Below the pieces are notes generated by a model. That model did no database searches and had not been told where the DNA came from. It saw nothing but the letters and a program-made list of their open reading frames with translations. The translations under genes were made by a program, and so were the position numbers. From positions 1 through 40,677 of the forward strand of contig CAMESA010000004.1 of NCBI GenBank assembly GCA_945935945.1: a stretch of DNA of 40,677 nucleotides, given 5' to 3'. Numbering within the stretch: the first letter of the stretch is position 1; every line of letters starts with the position of its first letter. Of the stretch, positions 20,327-27,348 are shown piece after piece. This stretch comes from an uncultured Mollicutes bacterium (GTDB taxonomy: Bacteria > Bacillota_I > Bacilli_A > RFN20 > CAG-826).

Positions 20327-20400
20327 GAGGTGTGTAACCCATCCGCACCTCCTTTTCTTAAAAAACGGAAAAAGACTACTCATTTCGAGTAGTCTTTTTT
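20327..20400 (+). ncRNA. Candidate ~74-nt small RNA with anti-Shine-Dalgarno sequence
   Basis: The promoter at 20292-20320 and the terminator at 20369-20400 delimit a short transcript. Its 5' part folds GAGGTGTG (20327-20334) onto CGCACCTC (20344-20351). The right arm continues as CACCTCCTTTTCTT, matching the 3' end of 16S rRNA (CACCTCCTTT). It could pair with ribosome binding sites. The opposite strand can also be read as a ribosome binding site plus ATG for a 15-residue peptide (20342-20295), so this may be coincidental. Confidence 0.45.
20369..20400. terminator. Bidirectional terminator at the convergent junction
   Basis: A5 + GACTACTC (20374-20381) pairs with GAGTAGTC (20387-20394) + T6, loop ATTTC. 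It ends the rightward block and, on the other strand, the leftward structural operon; it overlaps the stop of the 158-residue gene. Confidence 0.92.
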
Positions 20401-20856
20401 CATACACATAGCATATCTTAATGCTTTTCCTTCCGGTGCGTCTTTATCGTTCAAGAATTTATCTGCCATCTTGACATATGATACAACGCTATCTCCTAGC
20501 ACTGTACAGTAGTCAGAGTAGATCATATTCATAGTGTAGTTCCAATCGTATTCATTGAAGGTCTTAAATAAGATTCCTGAACTCTTAGCGACGTTCGTTG
20601 TCTCGGCTACGGTCCATTTAGGAGCTTTCGTTCCATCATCATTTACCATAGTAGACAATGTATCTTCTAGCATTTCCTGATTGAAATGGTAACCATAAGC
20701 GATGACGTAGATACAATCTTCCAAGTCTTTGTATTTGTCTGGGTGAGCTTCTTTTAATTGGGACATATGTTTGTCGAACACGTTAAGAAGTTTCTCCATG
20801 ACTTCTACACCTTTAGGGTTACCCTTCAAGTCCTTATACACTTTCTTTAGGATCAT
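20380..20856 (-). CDS. Hypothetical protein (158 aa), last gene of the leftward operon
   Basis: Helical, soluble protein: KVYKDLKGNPKGVEVMEKLLNVFDKHM, then YGYHFNQEMLEDTLSTMVNDDGTKAPKW. The composition recalls a family seen at the distal end of structural operons in Bacillota phages, but I cannot name it firmly. Its stop lies inside the convergent terminator. It overlaps the upstream gene by 23 bases. Confidence 0.75.
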   Translation of the reverse strand: MILKKVYKDLKGNPKGVEVMEKLLNVFDKHMSQLKEAHPDKYKDLEDCIYVIAYGYHFNQEMLEDTLSTMVNDDGTKAPKWTVAETTNVAKSSGILFKTFNEYDWNYTMNMIYSDYCTVLGDSVVSYVKMADKFLNDKDAPEGKALRYAMCMKKDYSK

Positions 20857-21046
20857 TGTGTTCTCCTTTCAGTAATTGAATTATTTCATCGTTCTGTTCT
20901 ATCAGTTTAGATGCAAATTCTTTGATCTCTCGCAGAATATCATCGTTTGTCGATTGTGCTCGAAGTTGAGCGTTGCTATCCATTTGATAGTATAGAGACA
21001 ACAACGCTATCAGATCGAGCAATTCAAATTCACGCTTTGTTAGCAT
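20834..21046 (-). CDS. Hypothetical helical protein (70 aa)
   Basis: Two predicted helices (FELLDLIALLSLYYQMDSN and ILREIKEFASKLIEQNDEII), no membrane signal. Two bases separate it from the upstream structural-like gene, and its 3' end overlaps the next gene. Function unknown. Confidence 0.65.
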   Translation of the reverse strand: MLTKREFELLDLIALLSLYYQMDSNAQLRAQSTNDDILREIKEFASKLIEQNDEIIQLLKGEHNDPKESV

Positions 21047-21048
21047 TA

Positions 21049-21477
21049 TTAAATTTTCTTGACGATGATGTTTGCGTCTTTGACTAAAACGCTAGAAGCG
21101 GAGATATTCTTAACTGTGATGGTTACACTAGCTCCCTGAGCGACTTTAACCAACGTACTAGCAGAAACGCTTTCATATACGTTAGCTGCTGCTGGTGTGT
21201 AGTCCATTTCAGTACCGCCGATAGCTTCACCGTTTGCCTGAATGACTAAAGCCAAAGGTCCTACTGTGGCACTTGTTAAGTTTGTATTGAATTGGATTTC
21301 AAATACATCGCATCCACATCCATTGTTTACTAATGTCAACTGTCCACTACCTGCATCGTGTACTAACCATCCGCCGTTACAAGCGTCTCCACGACGGCTT
21401 CTTACACGATCTGTTGAAAACAAAATTGTTCCTTGAGTTAAGACTTCTTGAGCTGGTACTCCGACTGCATTTATCAT
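21049..21477 (-). CDS. Beta-rich virion-associated protein (142 aa)
   Basis: Nearly all beta: GWLVHDAGSGQLTLVNNGCGCDVFEIQFN, then GPLALVIQANGEAIGG and SVTITVKNISASSVLVKDANIIVKKI (parts shown). The C-terminal pattern resembles TNF/C1q-like jelly-roll tips found on collagen-like or head-decoration proteins. It may be a capsid or fibre decoration. A terminator-like double hairpin lies just upstream, so its expression may be tuned separately. Confidence 0.55.
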   Translation of the reverse strand: MINAVGVPAQEVLTQGTILFSTDRVRSRRGDACNGGWLVHDAGSGQLTLVNNGCGCDVFEIQFNTNLTSATVGPLALVIQANGEAIGGTEMDYTPAAANVYESVSASTLVKVAQGASVTITVKNISASSVLVKDANIIVKKI

Positions 21478-21501
21478 TTTTCTTTTCCTCCTTAAAGTAA
21501 T

Positions 21502-21539
21502 AAAAATAGGTAGGCATTATATACCTACCTATATAATGC
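21502..21539 (-). terminator. Terminator with an overlapping alternative hairpin
   Basis: Minus-strand terminator: 21524-21532 with 21506-21514 followed by a T run (21502-21506). A second perfect 10-bp inverted repeat, 21530-21539 with 21514-21523, shares bases with it. The two hairpins cannot form together, as in an attenuator. Confidence 0.7.
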
Positions 21540-21563
21540 ACGATTGCGTATTACGCTATGCTC

Positions 21564-22139
21564 TTAGAAATTGTTGCATCCACATGTGTTTCCATAAGCA
21601 AAGTATGGAGAACATGTGATGTAAGCTGGTTTTGGTGTAGGCTGCAAAGTCTCGATAATGTTTGCAGACTGTGCCTGCTGTGATAACTGGAAGTTAGCTG
21701 TCATCAATTCACGATCACGATCAGCTAAACGATCACGTAATTCTTGCATTGTGTTAGCGTTGATCAAAGCACGAGTAGCTTCAGCTTCGTTATGAATAGC
21801 CGTAGTGATTTCACAAGTGTTCTTGTAAGCGTCGGCACGTGCAGAATCAATATTGCGGTTTGTTTCGCAGCAGCAACTAGACATCTGCTGACCTAAGTTC
21901 TGCAAACCTAACTGGTTAGTGTAACGAGACTCAAGAATTTCTTTTTGAGTTTCGCAGCAACACGCCTGGTTAGAAGTCTGCATGTTGAACAAGTCACGTT
22001 TGATAAACTCATCGTTTACGTTTACGTCCTGTGCACCGAAACCGAATCCACGGCCACCGAATAACAAGATGATTACGATCCAGAACCAAGCACCTCCCAT
22101 ACCATCATAGTACATAGGTTGAGTTCCCATTTCGTTCAT
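21564..22139 (-). CDS. Hypothetical protein with N-terminal membrane segment and Cys clusters (191 aa)
   Basis: A Gly/Met-rich start, hydrophobic helix (AWFWIVIILLFGGRG), then repeated CCCET clusters (QACCCETQKEI, SSCCCETNRNI) within long helices rich in Gln/Asn/Arg, and a Cys-containing C-terminus (CSPYFAYGNTCGCNNF). This architecture is common in Bacillota gut phages near the end of the structural cluster; its role is unknown. The cysteines could bind metal or form disulfides outside the cell. Confidence 0.75.
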   Translation of the reverse strand: MNEMGTQPMYYDGMGGAWFWIVIILLFGGRGFGFGAQDVNVNDEFIKRDLFNMQTSNQACCCETQKEILESRYTNQLGLQNLGQQMSSCCCETNRNIDSARADAYKNTCEITTAIHNEAEATRALINANTMQELRDRLADRDRELMTANFQLSQQAQSANIIETLQPTPKPAYITCSPYFAYGNTCGCNNF

Positions 22140-22181
22140 ATGCTATTCTCCTTTCTATTTATAACACACCATACGGTGTCG

Positions 22182-22442
22182 TTATCGTTTATTGAATTGA
22201 GATTGCACCTGTTGAATCTGTTGAGGTGTAATACCGAATTGCTGCATGATCTGTTGAGGGTTCGCCCCTGATTGGATCATTTGATACGCTTGTGGGTTTA
22301 CCTGAGATAACATCTGCATAGCAGCTTGTTCTTTATTTGGACTCGACATGATCTGCATGAGCATGCTCATAGGATTGCTCGATAAAGGATTCCCCATAGG
22401 TGCTTGCTGCATCATGGATTTCAAAGGATTACCATTCATCAT
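22182..22442 (-). CDS. Met/Gln-rich low-complexity protein (86 aa)
   Basis: Composition dominated by Met, Gln, Pro, Asn and Ser (MMQQAPMGNPLSSNPMSMLM, ANPQQIMQQFGITPQQIQQV). Probably a mostly helical, self-associating structural or assembly protein. ATGA-type overlap with the upstream gene. No family recognised. Confidence 0.7.
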   Translation of the reverse strand: MMNGNPLKSMMQQAPMGNPLSSNPMSMLMQIMSSPNKEQAAMQMLSQVNPQAYQMIQSGANPQQIMQQFGITPQQIQQVQSQFNKR

Positions 22443-22945
22443 TTTTGATTCCCTCCTTTATGTTGCTGTTGAGGTTTAGCTTCGATTCTTGGAGTACCGG
22501 TAGATGTGCTAACGACTGGTTTTGTTTCTGTCTTAGGTGTTAGAGCATCTATGATATCGTTCAGTTTACCTTCCAACGTGTTCATTCTTTGTTCCATAGC
22601 AGAATCTGTAGAATTAGTTGACGGTTCAACCATTTCTTCAAATTTGAATTTCTTGAAAGAACCATCCACGTTCTTCATATAGAAGTACGGATTGTTGTTA
22701 TCGAAATATATTGTAGGAAGATTATTGTTCGCCATATTGCGAGCTTGCTCTTCATTATCTACCCACTTGAAGTTACCATCGTATGATCCAGACGGTGCTG
22801 CGGGTGTCGTATTATTGTTGATGTTTATAGCTGGTATAGACATTCCCTGTAATGAGTTAAGCTGTTGCTCAATCATTTGTTTCTGCTGCATTAGAGAGTC
22901 CATACGAGCTTGTATAGGGTTATATCCGTTGTAGTTATAGTTCAT
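22439..22945 (-). CDS. Hypothetical structural-cluster protein (168 aa)
   Basis: N-terminal coiled coil (RMDSLMQQKQMIEQQLNSL), a central compact domain with FKWVDNEEQARNM and YFDNNNPYFYMKNVDGSFKKF (a short beta motif also seen in minor phage structural proteins), then a Pro/Thr/Lys-rich disordered tail. It is the first gene after the moron terminator at 23013-23045. Its promoter is not obvious. Confidence 0.7.
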   Translation of the reverse strand: MNYNYNGYNPIQARMDSLMQQKQMIEQQLNSLQGMSIPAININNNTTPAAPSGSYDGNFKWVDNEEQARNMANNNLPTIYFDNNNPYFYMKNVDGSFKKFKFEEMVEPSTNSTDSAMEQRMNTLEGKLNDIIDALTPKTETKPVVSTSTGTPRIEAKPQQQHKGGNQK

Positions 22946-23012
22946 ATCCCATCGCTCCTTACGAGCTCACTATAGCTCTTTTAGGTGGGAAATACAGTAT
23001 CGTAAAAGGCAC

Positions 23013-23045
23013 AAAATAAAAAAGCTACTGATTTTCAGTAGCTTT
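23013..23045 (-). terminator. Terminator of the membrane-protein cassette
   Basis: Minus strand: 23035-23045 with 23021-23031, three-base loop, followed by TTTTTTATTTT. It overlaps the stop codon of the 191-residue membrane protein. Confidence 0.85.
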
Positions 23046-23600
23046 CTCTATGAATTTCTTAACTCTACGAATGACTGTTGTTCCTTGAATATCTAGTATG
23101 TCTGCGACATCATCTTTTGAGTTGTCCAGATATAAGAATACAGTTTCAGCAATCTTAGTGTTCAGACCTAAATGTAAACAATAATTCGTGATGTATTCTT
23201 CATCTAAGTTATCTCCCAATATATCTATGACTTGATCTCTTAGTTTCTTCTTAACGAATGGTTTAGGAACTCTTTGATTGTCGATGAGTTCTTGTACGAT
23301 GTTAAGAACATAAGATAGATATACACCGAACAGTGGAGCCGTGAACAACGATACGGTCAGTTTAAATACACCACTTGTGAGGAAATAGAAGATAACCAAT
23401 GTAAATAACGTACACTTGGATAATTGATCCGCATGATACGATTTACCGAATATCTTGCGATTGATCTGAAAACTAAAGAATATAAACAAAAACTCAATCG
23501 CACGTTGATTAAGACATGCGACTGAGTAAACTGCAAGGAACTGTAGTCCCTGTGTCACGATAACGAATATCGTGAACATGATCTTGTCAAGTTTACCCAT
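23025..23600 (-). CDS. Membrane protein with C-terminal helix-turn-helix (191 aa)
   Basis: Residues 1-110 hold about four hydrophobic helices. Between the second and third sits GKSYHADQLSKC, a His-x6-Cys spacing like the catalytic pair of AgrB-type peptide proteases, but the rest of the AgrB fold is not evident. Residues about 115-191 are soluble, and KDDVADILDIQGTTVIRRVKKF reads as a helix-turn-helix. A membrane-bound regulator or a processing protein for the adjacent 28-residue peptide are both possible. Part of a cassette with its own promoter and terminator. Confidence 0.7.
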   Translation of the reverse strand: MGKLDKIMFTIFVIVTQGLQFLAVYSVACLNQRAIEFLFIFFSFQINRKIFGKSYHADQLSKCTLFTLVIFYFLTSGVFKLTVSLFTAPLFGVYLSYVLNIVQELIDNQRVPKPFVKKKLRDQVIDILGDNLDEEYITNYCLHLGLNTKIAETVFLYLDNSKDDVADILDIQGTTVIRRVKKFIEKATENQ

Positions 23601-23603
23601 CTC

Positions 23604-24260
23604 TTAACTCTCCTTACTTGAACATTGATTTGAATTTTGTGTAGGCTTTCTCCATAGCAGACTTACTAGGTAAGAACCACAACGATGGAATATCGAACAT
23701 AGACTTGTTTCTCCTTTCTTTATATACAAATATGTTATAACAAGAATAATATAATAATCTACGTTAAATAATAAACTACTTAAAGGTCCATAAAAAGCGA
23801 TTCTATATCCTAAATCTCTGATAAATAAAGAGATACTTTGATACAAAACATTTAGTAGAAACACTATAATGTACTCTTTTATCGATGTTGTTTTGTCACA
23901 TAAATAACATATGGAAAGAGGACCTATTGTATCTAACACAAAAGATAAAATATCTATTCTTATGAAAGTCTTTATAGGTATTATGATGCACGAGAATAAT
24001 GATATCAATATTATCATTTTCTTACTTGCAGTCTTAATCGTAAGCATACAAACAAGAAGAGTATTGATAAAGACAAGAATAAAACTGTAGACAAACGATA
24101 ACGGAATACTGTTTGTTATGATATCATCTATCTGGTTTAATATCGGTATGCTCGTATCTAAATTAAACCACGGTACACCAAACAATTTTAAAATGATACT
24201 AACGATCAACATGAGCACACAAGTTATCAGTGCTCTTTCATACAATAATTTGCTTTTCAT
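23604..24260 (-). CDS. Polytopic membrane protein (218 aa)
   Basis: Five to six hydrophobic helices (ITCVLMLIVSIILKLFG, SFVYSFILVFINTLLVCML, MIILISLFSCIIIPI, YIIVFLLNVLYQSISLFI, YYIILVITYLYI) separated by short loops, then a Cys-containing tail overlapped by the 28-residue ORF. First gene under the 24292-24319 promoter, with AGGAGG upstream. No family recognised. With the 191-residue protein it forms a membrane pair inserted between endolysin and structural genes; superinfection exclusion or signalling are guesses. Confidence 0.75.
   Translation of the reverse strand: MKSKLLYERALITCVLMLIVSIILKLFGVPWFNLDTSIPILNQIDDIITNSIPLSFVYSFILVFINTLLVCMLTIKTASKKMIILISLFSCIIIPIKTFIRIDILSFVLDTIGPLSICYLCDKTTSIKEYIIVFLLNVLYQSISLFIRDLGYRIAFYGPLSSLLFNVDYYIILVITYLYIKKGETSLCSIFHRCGSYLVSLLWRKPTQNSNQCSSKES
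23614..23700 (-). CDS. Candidate 28-residue peptide gene
   Basis: ATG at 23700 is 10 bases after AAAGGAG on the minus strand. The product (MFDIPSLWFLPSKSAMEKAY, then TKFKSMFK) is a hydrophobic-aromatic half plus a basic amphipathic half. It lies in another frame over the 3' end of the 218-residue gene, and its stop codon overlaps the ribosome binding site of the 191-residue gene. It could be a secreted signal or membrane peptide, or simply a leader that couples translation. Confidence 0.4.
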   Translation of the reverse strand: MFDIPSLWFLPSKSAMEKAYTKFKSMFK

Positions 24261-24291
24261 ACATAACCCATCCTCCTATGTATCTGTTTTC

Positions 24292-24319
24292 ATTATAGTA
24301 TGATAATGTCTTTTGTAAA
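24292..24319 (-). promoter_or_regulatory. Promoter of the membrane-protein cassette
   Basis: Minus strand: TTTACA (24314-24319), a 16-base spacer and TATAAT (24292-24297), directly after the endolysin terminator and 32 bases before the first cassette gene. Confidence 0.8.
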
Positions 24320-24321
24320 GG

Positions 24322-24363
24322 ACAAAATAAAAAACCATTTTGTTAAAGGTAACAAAATGGTTT
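24322..24363. terminator. Long-stem terminator after the endolysin gene
   Basis: A 14-bp stem (24332-24345 with 24350-24363), loop AAGG; the minus strand runs into T6ATTTT and the plus strand into TTAATTTTT. Likely bidirectional. Confidence 0.88.
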
Positions 24364-24368
24364 AATTT

Positions 24369-25229
24369 TTATTCTCCGTCTTTGATTTCTGTTAGATATG
24401 TTGGATCAACCCAAATGTCATGGATTTTGATTAAGTTTCGAGCTGCATCGATCGCCTGCACAGTTGATTGAACAATCGTTACTTTAGCATTTGAATTAGC
24501 TAAATATTGGTCGCAAGCTCCATCTGAAGCATCTGCCTCATTTAATAATCTAGTTGGGAACCATCCGCCTAAATCAGGGACTCGAACGCATTCATCACCA
24601 TTGATTGTTCGGATACCTGGCAAGATTGAATGTTTGCGGCTTGACACTACTACTGAACCTTTTGAGCAAATTTGGTCAGGTGTGCTTGAAGCACTTCCAC
24701 CTCCACTTGGAGCAGAACCGCCATCAATGATTGAATTAACAATGTTTGCTAGTTCTGCCATACGTGATTCTAAATAAGGACCAGGGCATGAAGTTGATGC
24801 AAACATCTTGTGCATTGTCAATGAACCATTTGCGTTTCCAGTGTAGTTCAATCTGAAGCCATATCGTTTACAAATATCCACACATAGATTTACTAGACTG
24901 TTCCATGATTTGTCTGATACATGCCAGTTTCCTCCGACTTGATCGTTAGACACTTCGATTGTGATTGCTTGACAATCATTGTAGTAGTTTGAAGATGTGA
25001 ATGCACGATTGACTTCGTCTACATTACAAACAATCTCTCCATCATAACCAATACAGTAGTTGGCACTTGCGATTCGATTTGGGTTTTGGAATAATGCAGC
25101 ACATTGTGCTCCCGTTAGCTTCCCAGCCATATGATGTGGAGTTATTTTGCATACTTTATACCCTCCACGTCCAACCATGTAGTTATTTGGATGAGCCAAT
25201 CGGATTGCACTTGTTAAACTTGAATGCAT
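24369..25229 (-). CDS. Endolysin: N-acetylmuramoyl-L-alanine amidase (Amidase_2)
   Basis: Residues about 25-165 are an amidase-2/PGRP domain: ITPHHMAG supplies the first zinc His, ANYCIGYDGEIV and CQAITIEVSND the core, and LTMHKMFASTSCPGPYL the second zinc His and final Cys. It cuts the bond between N-acetylmuramic acid and L-alanine in peptidoglycan for lysis. After a Gly/Ser linker (GGSAPSGGGSASS) a ~100-residue C-terminal domain probably binds the cell wall. No signal peptide, so export depends on the nearby holin. AAAGGAGG upstream, coded in the end of the 27-residue ORF. Confidence 0.93.
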   Translation of the reverse strand: MHSSLTSAIRLAHPNNYMVGRGGYKVCKITPHHMAGKLTGAQCAALFQNPNRIASANYCIGYDGEIVCNVDEVNRAFTSSNYYNDCQAITIEVSNDQVGGNWHVSDKSWNSLVNLCVDICKRYGFRLNYTGNANGSLTMHKMFASTSCPGPYLESRMAELANIVNSIIDGGSAPSGGGSASSTPDQICSKGSVVVSSRKHSILPGIRTINGDECVRVPDLGGWFPTRLLNEADASDGACDQYLANSNAKVTIVQSTVQAIDAARNLIKIHDIWVDPTYLTEIKDGE

Positions 25230-25313
25230 TTACTTTTCCTCCTTTTTAGGTTCTTCACCTTTTTGATTAGATAACTCTTCTTCCATTTCTTTTGTCATCT
25301 TAATTTCTTCCAT
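25230..25313 (-). CDS. Tiny highly charged protein (27 aa)
   Basis: ATG 5 bases after AAAGGAGG; stop immediately before the endolysin ATG. Almost only Glu/Lys residues (MEEIKMTKEMEEELSNQKG, then EEPKKEEK). Its last codons double as the endolysin ribosome binding site, so it may serve to couple or time endolysin translation. Confidence 0.5.
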   Translation of the reverse strand: MEEIKMTKEMEEELSNQKGEEPKKEEK

Positions 25314-25342
25314 AGTTTCCTCCTTTATTGTTTCACGTGAAA

Positions 25343-25648
25343 CTAATTTAATCTATTTTCTATGTTTTTGATACGAGTCTCATGGTTTGATAATTCGTGC
25401 TTTGTTTCGTTAAGATCATCTTTTATATCATCGATTTCTTCACCATGTTTTGAGATCGTAGTTTCTCGTCTCTCCCCATCTTTTAGATTGTTTTCTACAA
25501 TCGTTGTTAATCGAGTTATCGATAACTCTAGTTTGTGTAATGGTTCCACGCTCTTCTTTGTGTTCTCTGTGACGGTAAAATATACGCCTACAATAGACAC
25601 TAAAGTAGGAACCATCATACCAACTACAAGATAGGCATTGACTTCCAT
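25343..25648 (-). CDS. Membrane-anchored coiled-coil lysis-cassette protein (101 aa)
   Basis: An N-terminal helix (YLVVGMMVPTLVSIVGVYF) anchors a long charged coiled coil (residues about 40-101). Located between the holin and the endolysin, it may be a second holin, an XhlA-like partner or an antiholin. The order anchor-then-coil is the reverse of XhlA. Confidence 0.65.
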   Translation of the reverse strand: MEVNAYLVVGMMVPTLVSIVGVYFTVTENTKKSVEPLHKLELSITRLTTIVENNLKDGERRETTISKHGEEIDDIKDDLNETKHELSNHETRIKNIENRLN

Positions 25649-25661
25649 ATTACAATACCTC

Positions 25662-25883
25662 TTACTCTTCTTCTAGTTTTACTTCGACTTCTGGTAACCC
25701 TGTAGCAACGCTCGTAATGATAGATACAACGCCAGATACAACAGATACAGACGCGATATATCCCCATTCGACTTCATTGATTGCTGCACCTACAGCGATC
25801 ATACCTACAGCCGTCTGAGCTACCGTTTTAACTGCACGGATTCCGGCTGCTTTAAAGAACTCTTTCCAGTTATAATTCTTCAT
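25662..25883 (-). CDS. Holin (73 aa, r1t-like)
   Basis: Basic/amphipathic start (MKNYNWKEFFKAAGIRAVK) followed by two hydrophobic helices (TVAQTAVGMIAVGAAI and YIASVSVVSGVVSIITSVATG) joined by a short NEVEWG turn, and an acidic tail. Size and the pattern 'AQTAV...W...ASVS...GVVS...TS' fit small two-helix phage holins. It should form membrane lesions that release the endolysin. GGAGGTAAAACC upstream; it follows the terminator at 25946-25972. Confidence 0.85.
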   Translation of the reverse strand: MKNYNWKEFFKAAGIRAVKTVAQTAVGMIAVGAAINEVEWGYIASVSVVSGVVSIITSVATGLPEVEVKLEEE

Positions 25884-25945
25884 GGTTTTACCTCCTTTGT
25901 ATAATAATATACACTCTTTAATATAATTGTATCACTTATGTAACT

Positions 25946-25972
25946 AAAAAGCCACCTAAGTAGGTAGCTTAT
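25946..25972 (-). terminator. Terminator between tail-fibre genes and lysis genes
   Basis: Minus strand: a 10-bp stem with one G-T pair formed by sequences within 25949-25972, followed by T5 (25946-25950). It lies just past the stop of the 43-residue gene and may lower lysis-gene transcription. Confidence 0.75.
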
Positions 25973-26100
25973 TCTGCTAGGTCTCCATGACCTAAATCGA
26001 CTAGAATCGCTTTGACATCTTCTTTCAAGGCTTTAGGGACATCTGCAAATTCTAATTTTCCCTGCAAGATTCGGTAAGCTAAGAACTCCGCCATGATCAT
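25969..26100 (-). CDS. Small XkdX-like/structural-operon protein (43 aa)
   Basis: Start at 26100 overlaps the upstream stop (ATGA), with GGGAGGGGGTGA as binding site. MIMAEFLAYRILQGKLEFAD then VPKALKEDVKAILVDLG is typical of the very short proteins that follow tail-fibre genes in Bacillota phages. Function unknown. Confidence 0.7.
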   Translation of the reverse strand: MIMAEFLAYRILQGKLEFADVPKALKEDVKAILVDLGHGDLAE

Positions 26101-26474
26101 TCACCCCCTCCCATCATCATAAGGATCAAATCCTGTACGGCTTGGTCCGTCAACTCTTGTTGTTTCTTTAACTTTTCTAATCCACTTGGTTCGGGTTTTC
26201 GAATAGGATACTTTGCTTGCTTTTCTTCTTCTGTCCATTCGATAAAATCATCATGGAAGTTCGGACGACCTAAATCGTCATATAACGGTTTACCACGCTT
26301 ATTCATGACATATTCACCGTTGTCCGCGTGGATATAAATATAACGGTCTTGTCCTTCATGCCATGCGTCAATTTGCGTATATCCTTTTGTGTCTTCTACG
26401 AAAATCGAAGATACAATTTGTACGATAGATTTATTACTATCGAGTTTTGCATAAATTAAAATTTCGTCATTCAT
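26097..26474 (-). CDS. Tail-fibre-associated protein (125 aa)
   Basis: ATG at 26474 chosen for AAAGGA upstream (spacing about 10). Pattern EILIYAKLDSNKSIVQIVSSIF then GEYVMNKRGKPLYDDLGRP and a helical tail rich in Glu/Lys/Gln: like small proteins encoded after receptor-binding fibres (assembly chaperone or fibre tip). The next small gene overlaps it. Confidence 0.65.
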   Translation of the reverse strand: MNDEILIYAKLDSNKSIVQIVSSIFVEDTKGYTQIDAWHEGQDRYIYIHADNGEYVMNKRGKPLYDDLGRPNFHDDFIEWTEEEKQAKYPIRKPEPSGLEKLKKQQELTDQAVQDLILMMMGGGE

Positions 26475-26490
26475 GTTTGTATGTTCCTTT

Positions 26491-27333
26491 CTAGTAGATC
26501 CTTGCATCCGCCCAAACCTTGTTAGCGTTAATATAACCGCAAACCTTATATCCGTCCCATGCTCCGGCGTTAGACCATCTCAATGAACCAATGTGGGCTG
26601 CTGCTTCAACCGTTGCGTCATAACCTAAGAAACCGGTAGAACCACTTTGGTCATTTGAAATATAAATTTTGTCGTCTAAACCGCCCTTATCTAATACGAT
26701 ACTTGGTTTTCTTGCCATGTTTGTAACTTGGGGGCACAATGTATAAACATAGCTACCAAAACCATAACCAACAACTGTTGTCGGTATTGGTCTTAATTCT
26801 GTTTGGCATATACTAAATTCATGCCACCAATCATACGGTGGTTTTCCTGTATATACCTCACCTTCTTCAAGTTTAACAAAATACAGTTTAATCGTTTTGT
26901 TTCCTTGAATATTGATTCCAACACGTTCGGGAAGTGAATCTTGAGGTCTATAAAAGCAATTTTTGCCATTGAATGCAGAACCTGACGTAAAGGTTTCAGA
27001 CTCAACTTTATCATTGATTTTATAAGTGATTGTATATTTCTTTCCACGTACCAATCTGTTCACTAAAAATTGACTGAAGCTTTGTATGTTCGATTCATTA
27101 TTTTTTATTGTTAAATAGCCAATTTCATTCGTAACATCAATCAATCCGTAAGTTGTCCACATATCAATAGGATATTGTCGTTTCGCTTGTCCAATCGTCG
27201 TTTTATAACTTAATTGATTGATTATACCTGATTCGAAATCCGAATTTAACAATAAGTTATCATTCGCTAAATCGCCCATCTCGGCAACATTATAGCTCTT
27301 TGTACCGTCGTAATTGCTTGCACTAATTGGCAT
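26491..27333 (-). CDS. Probable receptor-binding / carbohydrate-binding tail protein (280 aa)
   Basis: A short N-terminal adaptor is followed by NLLLNSDFESG, the standard opening of a carbohydrate-binding-like jelly roll, and beta-rich sequence through about residue 165 ending WWHEFSICQTE. A C-terminal beta domain (GYGFGSYVYTLCPQV...GYINANKVWADARIY) is the likely tip. Position directly after two collagen-like fibres fits a receptor-binding tip protein. AGGAGG upstream. Confidence 0.7.
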   Translation of the reverse strand: MPISASNYDGTKSYNVAEMGDLANDNLLLNSDFESGIINQLSYKTTIGQAKRQYPIDMWTTYGLIDVTNEIGYLTIKNNESNIQSFSQFLVNRLVRGKKYTITYKINDKVESETFTSGSAFNGKNCFYRPQDSLPERVGINIQGNKTIKLYFVKLEEGEVYTGKPPYDWWHEFSICQTELRPIPTTVVGYGFGSYVYTLCPQVTNMARKPSIVLDKGGLDDKIYISNDQSGSTGFLGYDATVEAAAHIGSLRWSNAGAWDGYKVCGYINANKVWADARIY

Positions 27334-27348
27334 CTTCCATACCTCCTT

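Noticed and set aside
23025..23600. A true AgrB quorum-sensing protease
   Set aside because: Only the His-x6-Cys motif matches. Helix number, the soluble C-terminal helix-turn-helix and the lack of a Cys-containing AgrD peptide do not fit, so it is reported only as a weak resemblance.
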